NCBI RefSeq assembly: GCF_004766045.1
Contig: NZ_SPQQ01000024.1
Coordinates: forward strand, 1-40,449
Length of the DNA stretch: 40,449 nt
Direction: 5' to 3'
Source of the DNA: Desulfosporosinus fructosivorans
Lineage (GTDB): Bacteria > Bacillota > Desulfitobacteriia > Desulfitobacteriales > Desulfitobacteriaceae
How positions within the stretch are numbered: the stretch's first letter is position 1; each line of letters opens with the position of its first letter. Position numbers and translations under genes: made by a program. Under the pieces are notes generated by a model. The model was not told the origin of the DNA. It saw only the letters and a list, made by a program, of their open reading frames with translations, and did not search any database. Of the stretch, positions 32,725 to 39,836 are shown in pieces.

Positions 32725-34233
32725 TTATACATCATCAATACGCATTCTGTATCCTAGCCCTGGAGTACTTGGATCTTCATTAAAAAAGCTTTTTTGGCTT
32801 ATTGATTTAATTATATCTTCATATTTCCACCAATCTTTATCATTAAACCAAAAACAGCCATCAACTCTTGTTTCTTTATCTACGTTAACATAATTAAAAT
32901 TCTTATCTTTTATATCTTGTGCTATTGATTTTAAAGTATAGCGTACAAGTTGTGTTACTAAGACGCTTTTTCCTTTCAATTTAATAAATAAAAATATCAC
33001 ATCATCATTTAGCTTATGAAGCATAATTTCTCTTCCGTCTGAAATGTATTTTTCAATAGTTGTCTTAATTATCGCATATGGCATTTCAAGATAAATAAAA
33101 AGTTCCCTATTAACTATCTGAGGGAATCTTCTTAAGAGTTCTTCATAATCCTCATAAAATAAAATTAGTGGTAATTCATATTTACACAATATGTCTTTAC
33201 ATTCATTATGGCTCGCATAAAAAAGATATCTTTTCCCCCATCCCAAATCATCAAACATCAATAGGTAGAATCTATTCATATTGACTATCCAAATCGAACT
33301 AAATAAACCTATATCTAACTTAAATTTATCAATTGGTATATTGTTAATTATTTCATAATTATTTTTAATTGCTATCGGTTTAATTAAGTCCAAATCCTCA
33401 TATACCTTTTTTTCATTTATATCTTTTGTAATAAAATCTTCTTCACTTCTATTCAATAGAATATCAATATTCTTTTCTAATAAATCCACGCTTATATTTA
33501 ATAGTTGATACTGACTTTTTAAATAGTTAAGAACTTCTAAAAGGCCATTTTTGTCAATTTTTTGGGTTGAAATATTAGCTTTCTTTATAATCATTTCATC
33601 TGTTATATTATTCGCATCTTCTACTTCCAATAAATCATCTAATACTTCTAGTAATAATGAAAATCTTTTATCAGGTTTATAGTCTAATGATTCATTTACT
33701 AACATATTAATTAAATTATTCTTATTAAATATACCTTTCTCTACAAAACTTAACATATTAATATTTAATGCAATAAAGCCTATCCTAATAATGAAATTAT
33801 TGCTAAGAAGCTCCATCCAGTCTTTCCTATCCAAAAATTTTAACATTCTTTTAAGCTTATACATTTTATAAACATCAATGTCTTTTAATTTTGTTACATT
33901 ATCTAGATATTCATTATTATTCTTTTCCATTTTAATGTATGCATATTGAGCATAATAAGCAATGCTTTCATAAGTAATTTCAGAAGCCTCTTTTAATAAT
34001 TTTAAAAAATAGCTTAATATTTCGTTCTGATTCAAATTACCGTTATCGAAATTAAATAGGTTATTCGTATATTCTTGATTAATGAAAAATGCAAGTGTTC
34101 CAAAATAAGAATTTTTAATTAAATACATATGCATTAATTCATGTATTGAAGGAATAAAAATATCTTCATGTCGATAATTGGACTCTAAATATACAATATC
34201 TTGAAAAGAATACTTACCTAGCACTTTATTCAT
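32725..34233 (-). CDS. Large A+T-rich protein with HELMH metallopeptidase-like motif
   Basis: A 502-residue soluble protein of no family I know. Near the N-terminus, SIHELMHMYLIKNSYFG (His31, Glu32, His35) has the HExxH form of zinc peptidases. About 50 residues later, EITYESIAYYAQYAYIK could supply the third ligand (Glu85 or Glu89) in the gluzincin or ImmA/IrrE manner. The middle is helical (LLLEVLDDLLEVEDANNITD). The C-terminal 170 residues look mixed alpha/beta (YLLMFDDLGWGKRYLFYASH, DGCFWFNDKDWWKYEDIIKS). Its ATG overlaps the TGA of the 165-residue gene by 4 nt (ATGA), so the two are translationally coupled. Base composition is much more A+T-rich than the chromosome to the left, which suggests transfer. 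Confidence 0.8.
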   Translation of the reverse strand: MNKVLGKYSFQDIVYLESNYRHEDIFIPSIHELMHMYLIKNSYFGTLAFFINQEYTNNLFNFDNGNLNQNEILSYFLKLLKEASEITYESIAYYAQYAYIKMEKNNNEYLDNVTKLKDIDVYKMYKLKRMLKFLDRKDWMELLSNNFIIRIGFIALNINMLSFVEKGIFNKNNLINMLVNESLDYKPDKRFSLLLEVLDDLLEVEDANNITDEMIIKKANISTQKIDKNGLLEVLNYLKSQYQLLNISVDLLEKNIDILLNRSEEDFITKDINEKKVYEDLDLIKPIAIKNNYEIINNIPIDKFKLDIGLFSSIWIVNMNRFYLLMFDDLGWGKRYLFYASHNECKDILCKYELPLILFYEDYEELLRRFPQIVNRELFIYLEMPYAIIKTTIEKYISDGREIMLHKLNDDVIFLFIKLKGKSVLVTQLVRYTLKSIAQDIKDKNFNYVNVDKETRVDGCFWFNDKDWWKYEDIIKSISQKSFFNEDPSTPGLGYRMRIDDV

Positions 34234-34727
34234 TTTTCTTGATCTCCATTATTATCCTCTTCAAATTCAACACTATAACAATTGCACCAAGCATTTTTTC
34301 CAACTTTGGATATGCCTACCATGACCAATGATATTAAGCCTGTTAGCATAGCAGTTTCAATTCCAAATTTAGAGGCAAGAATTGTAGCAATAGCAATGGT
34401 ACCCTTTTCTAAATAGGACTTAACAGCATTTCTTTGATCTGAATATTCTTTAGAATCAGTACATACTACTTTGTATATCTCCTTTTGTAATGAATAGTAA
34501 AGGTTATTCCTGTTCACTTCTAGGAAATATTCATTTTTATAGCTTAATAAACCATTTAATATCCGCAGTTCAATTCCCTCAAATTCATCTCTCGTTGCTT
34601 TTGGATCATTATATACATCCTCCCACTCTGTGATGTATAAAGGTGAAACTCCTATTTTAGTCAAGTTTTTAATCGCATTCTTTTTTAGCAGTTCATAATC
34701 TTCATATGGTAAAAATCCTTTTTCCAA
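34230..34727 (-). CDS. Small membrane protein partner of the HELMH protein
   Basis: A 165-residue protein starting at TTG (TTGGAAAAAGG), 7 nt after GGAGG. Residues 1-107 are charged and probably soluble (EWEDVYNDPKATRDEFEGIE). Residues about 108-141 hold two short hydrophobic helices, GTIAIATILASKFGIETAML and TGLISLVMVGISKVG. A short acidic tail with CNCYS follows. The shape, a soluble domain plus a hydrophobic hairpin, resembles membrane-disrupting effectors of abortive-infection systems, but that is inference from architecture only. It is the first gene of the module and is preceded by repeat copy A. Confidence 0.75.
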   Translation of the reverse strand: MEKGFLPYEDYELLKKNAIKNLTKIGVSPLYITEWEDVYNDPKATRDEFEGIELRILNGLLSYKNEYFLEVNRNNLYYSLQKEIYKVVCTDSKEYSDQRNAVKSYLEKGTIAIATILASKFGIETAMLTGLISLVMVGISKVGKNAWCNCYSVEFEEDNNGDQEK

Positions 34728-34767
34728 TATTATCCCTCCAAAAATATAATACTTAGTGGTTACATAG

Positions 34768-35248
34768 ATCCTCGTATTGAAGCAAGGCTTTTTACAGACG
34801 ATTAAGTAATTTGCGATGCCTTAAATCACTCACATCTACAATTCCACTACAATTCCACACATTCCCTTAATATTCCTGCTATATATACAAATATTAGAGA
34901 TATAATAATAAATCCTGGTAGTTGATATTCTCAACTACCAGGATTTATCCGATGCCTCTTTCAGACCGCGTCCTCAATTTTGGATTAGTTCTATAAGGGA
35001 ATATTATAAAGGTGTAGCCATCATTTTGACTACACCTTCCTGTTTATTAAAAAGATCGTTTTTGCGTCTTTACAAGTTTTGTTTGCCGTCAGATTTCCGA
35101 TCTGACACAATCTTACCCCCTTGATCGTTTAGGGTAATTCAGAGTGCTTTCAGCGAATTATGTATTTTGAGGTTTCATAAACTCTGCATATAATAAGGTT
35201 TTTTTGATTGTCTTAATTTAATGTTTTTTGATTGATGGTTAGGGTATG
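34768..35248. repeat. Island repeat, copy A (about 480 bp)
   Basis: First of three diverged, same-orientation repeats. Landmarks on the plus strand: the 25-base block ATTCCACACATTCCCTTAAT plus ATTCC (34852-34876), a perfect stem AAATCCTGGTAGTTGA/TCAACTACCAGGATTT (34911-34946), the 11-bp hairpin from 35009 to 35038, and the block CTGACACAATCTTACCCCC from 35102. The repeat abuts the start of the TTG-initiated 165-residue gene. No complete gene is seen within it. A minus-strand remnant reads LNDQGGKIVSDRKSDGKQNL before a stop. Confidence 0.8.
35009..35038 (+). terminator. Conserved hairpin of repeat copy A
   Basis: AAGGTGTAGCC pairs with GACTACACCTT (one G-T-type pair) over an 8-nt loop, followed by CCTGTTTATT. 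The equivalents in copies B and C preserve pairing through compensatory changes. Confidence 0.6.
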
Positions 35249-35269
35249 AATAATATGCTCCGTGAGAGC

Positions 35270-35520
35270 CATCGATACGCAAAGACTGAGCGACCCCCTC
35301 GCAGGGTGAGTTGCTCTGGGGTAGACTTGACATGGGACCCTGCTTTGGATACTTCAATGGGTCGAGGGCTGTGGCTTATACGGAGGTATTCCTCTTGGGT
35401 AAGCCCCTCCCTTGGGTATAGGGTAGCATCCTCAGCCCCCATGTAAAGTCTATCTTTGGGGTCGACGGGATTGACTGTTAACCGTTTATTCAACGAGTGG
35501 TTCAACCTGCAACATGGTGG
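35270..35520. ncRNA. Highly structured, G+C-richer element; candidate RNA
   Basis: Nested complementarity suggests a folded RNA on one of the strands. AGACTTGACATGGG (35323-35336) pairs with CCCATGTAAAGTCT (35438-35451), enclosing GGGCTG (35367-35372) with CAGCCC (35433-35438). Inside that lie GGCTTA (35373-35378) with TAAGCC (35400-35405), and GAGG/CCTC closing a 4-nt loop (35383-35394). A minus-strand frame of 88 codons crosses it (DPKDRLYMGAEDATLYPREG) but lacks a ribosome binding site. The element stands out from the A+T-rich flanks. I cannot name a family; mobile-element guide scaffolds and HEARO-like RNAs are possibilities only. Confidence 0.4.
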
Positions 35521-35703
35521 CCATTTTCAGCGTGAAGGTGGCTCAGCCAAGAGCGTATCTGAACTGCACCCCAAATATTCAGGGTAGTTTAGAAAGGCAC
35601 TTCCTCTTCAATTACTAACGGTATGGTCTTCAGTCTTGCAATTATGTTATTTACTACTATTTTTTTCAAGTGAGTAGATTTTGATTTCAAAAGTCTGTAA
35701 AAA

Positions 35704-36723
35704 TCAATAAACACATGATACTTCAATATCTCTCGAGCTATAATAAGAATAATGATCAGTCCCAAAGAAACATGCAAATAATCTTGTATTGTTTAGAATA
35801 TTTTTTTCAAGTGAACTTTCTGCAAGAAGTATTTCTAACTTATTAAGTATTATATCTGGATTAGATTCAAATTTCGGTTCTTCTTTTGTGAATTTATCCA
35901 AATGTGCAGAAAGTGCCTCTGCAAATATACCATAAATATCTATTTCATCCTCCGAAAAATTGATTTGTTGAAAAATATCTGTTGATAATAATTGTAAGAT
36001 AATTGAAAAAGCATTAATTCTTTTATGTTGATTAGTATTAATCATTTTATCTACAATATATTGGTATTTAAAAGCATCAATACTGTTATCCTCGAGTAGT
36101 TTATTAAACATTTTACCCAAAAAATAAATATCTGTTTTGTGGTCATACTTCAAATCTCTAATTTCGTCTGGAAGCTCACTTACTGGCCAGTTTAATAAAA
36201 TACTTGCTTCATTATTATTGTCAGCTAATATTTTTTTTCCAAATCCAAAGTCAATTATCTTAACGACACCTTCTTTAGTTACTAATATATTTTCTGGTTT
36301 AATATCCCTATGTAGAATTGATTTTCTTTCAAGATATTCAAAACCTTCAATTAGTTGTACAAATATTTCCTCAAATGTTTCGGTTTTCTCCCATGCTAAG
36401 AAATCTTCTATATTAGTTCCATCAATATGTTCCATCAATATATATCCCGTTATGTGCTCTGGATATAGGAAATAAGTGTAAATTCTCACAACATTAACAT
36501 GAGAGAGTGTATATAGTATTTTTATTTCATCAATAAACCTATTAAAGCAATCTTCTTTATCATTACCATCGGATGGTTCATATTTCTTACATATGAAAAA
36601 GGTATTTAATATATCATCTCTTAGTAAAACTGTTCTCCCTGTACCGCCTCGCCCTACGAATTTTTCAAATAAATAATCCTTGGTTCGAATAAATTTTACT
36701 ATCTCATCTTTTGCTAATGTCAC
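35704..36723 (-). CDS. Ser/Thr protein kinase of the defence-like island
   Basis: A 339-residue soluble protein kinase. Glycine loop GRGGTGRTVLLRDD, ATP-anchoring Lys in FFICKKYEPS, catalytic loop LHRDIKPENILVT (HRD, with Asn), DFG-type motif IIDFGFGKK, and YDHKTDIYFLGKMFNKLL as the helix F Asp region, so catalysis looks intact. A C-terminal extension of about 100 residues has no recognised domain. GTG start with AGGGG upstream, just after repeat copy B. The frame stops at 35704, but an overlapping frame continues from about 35735 to 35589 with kinase-like quality (FYRLLKSKSTHLKKIVVNNI then PLVIEEEVPF). The native C-terminus may therefore have been about 38 residues longer before a frameshift. 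The likely role is phosphorylation of host or phage proteins, inferred from context. Confidence 0.85.
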   Translation of the reverse strand: MTLAKDEIVKFIRTKDYLFEKFVGRGGTGRTVLLRDDILNTFFICKKYEPSDGNDKEDCFNRFIDEIKILYTLSHVNVVRIYTYFLYPEHITGYILMEHIDGTNIEDFLAWEKTETFEEIFVQLIEGFEYLERKSILHRDIKPENILVTKEGVVKIIDFGFGKKILADNNNEASILLNWPVSELPDEIRDLKYDHKTDIYFLGKMFNKLLEDNSIDAFKYQYIVDKMINTNQHKRINAFSIILQLLSTDIFQQINFSEDEIDIYGIFAEALSAHLDKFTKEEPKFESNPDIILNKLEILLAESSLEKNILNNTRLFACFFGTDHYSYYSSRDIEVSCVY

Positions 36724-36821
36724 AAATAAGCACCCCTTACATATATATCATTACATTCAGATTAATATTAACTCTCCATTTTCTCAGGTTTACATAATAA
36801 ATTAATCATACCCCTTCCTAA

Positions 36822-37304
36822 CGATCCCGAATGAAAGAGTGCTTTTTGCATACGGTTAAGCAGTTTGCAGTCCACAAAATTGCTCTCCCCTATAATTCCA
36901 CACATTCCCTTAATATCCCTGCAATAAATACAATATTCAGAGAATCTTTGAATGCACTTACATTATGGCTGTTGATTCAACTCTAGTCATATACCAATAA
37001 CTCTTTCAGCCCTCACTTTTCTCAAGTATTAATTCCCTAAAGGAATATATTAAGGTTTAACCGTTTGGTTACACCTTTTTTGTCTGAAAGGTATAAGTTT
37101 TTTGATTTCTACAACCCTTTTAAGACGTTAGATTTCTAATCTGACACAATCCTTACACTCGAAAGATGAACCCTCTTACTACAGGACTCAGTATGCCGAT
37201 TACGGCGTTTTTGAGGTGTGATAAAACCATTTAGCACGTTCTGGTTTCATAATTGGATGTTTTTGATGGGGTTTATTTGTTTGTTTGTTTGTAAGGTAGG
37301 GTAC
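36822..37304. repeat. Island repeat, copy B (about 480 bp)
   Basis: Second repeat, upstream of the kinase gene. The 25-base block is at 36895-36919 (24 of 25 positions as in copy A), the hairpin at 37052-37077 and the CTGACACAAT block at 37141. The distances from the 25-base block (157 and 246 nt) nearly equal those of copy A (157 and 250). Beyond the block both A and B share an AAAAAGC-containing segment toward the gene. The far end has a TTTG tetranucleotide run (37275-37291). Confidence 0.8.
37052..37077 (+). terminator. Conserved hairpin of repeat copy B
   Basis: AAGGTTTAACC pairs with GGTTACACCTT (one mismatch) over a 4-nt loop and is followed by TTTT. Position and stem correspond to 35009-35038 and 39602-39628. 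Confidence 0.6.
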
Positions 37305-37340
37305 TTGATGATAATTGAGCTAGACATTTCCTAGGTGTTT

Positions 37341-37442
37341 CGATGATAAATTACATCGGCCCCACTTTGCGGTGGTTGCCGTGGATAGATATGCTCTCCC
37401 CATCTTAATGAATGGTACAATGAATGCCGATGAAATCTATCC
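37341..37442. ncRNA. Structured element between repeat B and the dGTPase gene end
   Basis: Several stems occur in about 100 bases: CGATG (37341-37345) with CATCG (37354-37358), GGC plus CCAC with GTGG plus GCC (37358-37380), and GGATAGAT (37383-37390) with ATCTATCC (37435-37442). It occupies the same place relative to repeat B as the structured element at 35270-35520 does to repeat A. No coding frame was identified. Family unknown. Confidence 0.35.
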
Positions 37443-37652
37443 CTCCGCCTTAGCAAGAAAAAGAAGGGGAATAAGAAAGGAATATACTCATCTCATGAAA
37501 AATTAGGCTATGAGTTATTACTTGTCGCCAAAAGGATATGCAAGAAAATTCTGATTTTTTTCTCTTTGTGTATGTTCGGTATTATGCATCAAACCCATCT
37601 TTATATCAATTCCATTGTGGAGATGCCGCCAAAAATGGCTGATCTCCCCTGT

Positions 37653-38879
37653 TCAAAAATTAGTCAACTCATTAAAAACTTTTATCGCGAAGCTGTCAGT
37701 CATCCCTGAGATATAATCAATTACAGCTTGAAGATACTCTTCTCTTTTCTCAAGGTCATATAACACTTGATTTCCATATCTATTAGATTTTAATGTTCTG
37801 CTATTAACATTGGAGTATTTTAAAAGCCAATCTGAGAAACTCTTTACGAGCAAAGGATAGATTTCCATATTTTTTTTAATTACAGTTAACGTCTCTACTC
37901 CTTGATAATAGCCTGATAAGATATCATAAATAGATTCTAAAATCAGTTTAGAATAGCCAATAAATACATTTAACCTTTCATGCTTGTATATATTTATATA
38001 ACTAAATTCTTTTAACGAGTTAATTAACCCTAGATATTCATCTGAAAATCCAATTCCCGTTTCAGGACTACTTGACTTACATAAATTAATAATTAACTTA
38101 TGAGTTATTACCGTATTATTTATTTCTGCTATGTTAACATTTGCAAATCCTTTTATAATGCGTATTAAATCTCTAAGTTGACGAAACGATAAAATTCTTA
38201 AAGTTAAGGCATCTTCAATATCTCTACCCAGATAAGCAATTTTATCCGATATCTTGACTACGCTTCCTTCCCATGTATATGGAGGATACTGATTTGGTTT
38301 TTCAATATTTTCAAGTTCTAATTTATCTTCTCTAGGAAAAATAGAATTTTCATCAACTTCACCACAGTGTGATATTATCCCATCTCTTACCGCATAAGTT
38401 AAGTTTAAATTCTGTTCACATCCTAACGGATCAAGTAATGTCTCTATCTTGTCAATAAACCTCAAGCTATTTCTTTCATGCCAAAAAGGCTGTCTAAGTT
38501 CAGTTGATGCGATATTCTTTAGAATAGTCTCACCTGCATGCCCAAACGGGGCATGTCCTAAATCATGACCAAGAGCAATAGCATTAGTTAATTCAGTGTT
38601 AAGACCAAGATACTTTGCAATCGTGTAGCTAACTGATGCGACATGATTCACATGTTCAATCCTTGTGCAAATATGATCATTCCTTGTAGCGAAAAATACC
38701 TGTGTCTTGTGTTTCAGTCGCCGATAAGCGTTTGAATGCAATATTCTATTGTAGTCTCGTGCAAACTCACTCCTTATATCATCATCCCGAAAGTACATAT
38801 CATGCTCTCGACTATTACACTCAGTCCATTTTGGATTACCAACATTAGTACTTACACCCGAAAACAGCCCTGCACTCAT
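37653..38879 (-). CDS. dGTPase-like HD-domain triphosphohydrolase
   Basis: A 408-residue metal-dependent hydrolase of the dGTPase/dNTP triphosphohydrolase family, splitting deoxynucleoside triphosphates to nucleoside and triphosphate. The HD-domain residues are in ICTRIEHVNHVASVSYTIAK (first His) and NAIALGHDLGHAPFGHAGET (HD motif plus downstream His). The N-terminal YNRILHSNAYRRLKHKTQVF is the substrate-site signature. Start at 38879: TTGGAGGGGATAAAAATG supplies the binding site, so the upstream in-frame TTG is not the start. Related enzymes protect bacteria by draining dNTPs during phage infection. The A+T-rich setting beside a kinase supports that, but housekeeping dNTP control is possible. 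Confidence 0.9.
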   Translation of the reverse strand: MSAGLFSGVSTNVGNPKWTECNSREHDMYFRDDDIRSEFARDYNRILHSNAYRRLKHKTQVFFATRNDHICTRIEHVNHVASVSYTIAKYLGLNTELTNAIALGHDLGHAPFGHAGETILKNIASTELRQPFWHERNSLRFIDKIETLLDPLGCEQNLNLTYAVRDGIISHCGEVDENSIFPREDKLELENIEKPNQYPPYTWEGSVVKISDKIAYLGRDIEDALTLRILSFRQLRDLIRIIKGFANVNIAEINNTVITHKLIINLCKSSSPETGIGFSDEYLGLINSLKEFSYINIYKHERLNVFIGYSKLILESIYDILSGYYQGVETLTVIKKNMEIYPLLVKSFSDWLLKYSNVNSRTLKSNRYGNQVLYDLEKREEYLQAVIDYISGMTDSFAIKVFNELTNF

Positions 38880-39029
38880 TTTTATCCCCTCCAAAAATTC
38901 AATTGAAAATTGAATATAACTAGGTATTACTTACATCGTTAAGGAGTTCGTGATGAAATTGCTCCCGTACCGCCTTATAGTTTTATCTGTAAAATAGAAT
39001 CCTTTTTCTTGTTCTTCATTGTGTAATAA

Positions 39030-39317
39030 TTAGCTAGAATCAATTTTGATAGAATTTACAGCAATCTTAGCAGGAGCAGGAATTTCTTTTTTGGTAGCAT
39101 ATGGACAGATTCCATTAGGATGTAAATGAGGACCAACACCGCGGTGGTAATGACAACCACCTAAACCACTTGCGTTTCTATTATCTTTATGTCCTCCACT
39201 TGAATCTGTTCTTCCAGAATGAGCTAAGGTATCTAATGTAAACATTGACATAATTAAACCAATAACTATAACTGAGAATTGATAATTATTTTGACATTCT
39301 CACTTTTCGACAACCAT
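39030..39317 (-). pseudogene. Exported YHYH-domain small protein with in-frame TGA at codon 6
   Basis: The conserved part reads LAHSGRTDSSGGHKDNRNAS, GLGGCHYHRGVGPHLHPNG and ICPY: a YHYH-type His-rich domain found in small secreted proteins and next to nuclease domains. In-frame upstream residues YQFSVIVIGLIMSMFTLDT form the hydrophobic core of a signal peptide. The ATG with a good site (GAAAGGACG) at 39317 gives MVVEK and then TGA (39302-39300) before the core. The first ATG after the TGA (39251) lies inside the hydrophobic stretch and would give a defective export signal. It is either a pseudogene by nonsense mutation, readthrough of TGA, or a sequence error. It shares a module with the dGTPase, 150 bases downstream. 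Confidence 0.65.
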
Positions 39318-39396
39318 ATTGCACGTCCTTTCAGATATAACCAATTCCCATAATATACTGCTTGAAAGCCAATCTCCCCACCAATGAAAATGATAC

Positions 39397-39836
39397 GGAT
39401 TGAGTGGTTTTCATCCTAGTACACCTTGAACTAAGGATTCCACACATTTCCTTAATATTCCTTTAATAAATACAAATAATTTAAAATAATCCAAAAATTA
39501 ATATTTATGTTCTGTCAGTTGATCTTTATCTCAAATCAATTTACGCAATGTCTCTTTAAGCACCTTGGCTTAATTTTAGACTTGATTGCCTAAATATATT
39601 TAAGGTGTAACCATTTCGACTACACCTTCTTTGTTTGGTAATGTGCATTTTTGTACTTCTGCAAAGATTCTAAACCGACAGATTTTCACACTGACACAAT
39701 CTTACCCCCTTGATCGTTTAGGGCAATGTAGAGTGCTGTGATCGACTTAGGTGTTTTTGAGGTTTCATAAACCTTACATGTATTAGGTTTTTTTAGGTGT
39801 CGTGATTTAATTTTTTTGGTTGTAAGTGGGGTAGGT
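39397..39836. repeat. Island repeat, copy C (about 440 bp)
   Basis: Third repeat, upstream of the YHYH gene. The 25-base block is at 39437-39461, the hairpin at 39602-39628 (offset 165) and the block CTGACACAATCTTACCCCC at 39691 (offset 254). Copies A and C are nearly identical over the latter block and the following TTGATCGTTTAGGG. A minus-strand frame of 66 codons across it (KTPKSITALYIALNDQGGKI) shares LNDQGGKIVS with copy A but has frame breaks in the other copies. It may be the remains of a gene or fortuitous. Confidence 0.8.
39602..39628 (+). terminator. Conserved hairpin of repeat copy C
   Basis: AAGGTGTAACC pairs with GACTACACCTT (two wobble pairs) over a 5-nt loop and is followed by CTTTGTTTGG. 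Confidence 0.6.

Noticed and set aside
35239..35505. An 88-codon minus-strand frame as a protein gene
   Set aside because: No ribosome binding site, and strong nested complementarity explains the sequence better as structured RNA. Kept as an alternative in the finding.
34768..39836. A CRISPR array or integron attC array
   Set aside because: The repeats are hundreds of bases long, only three in number and separated by whole genes. No cas gene, integron integrase or 28-37-base repeat unit is present.
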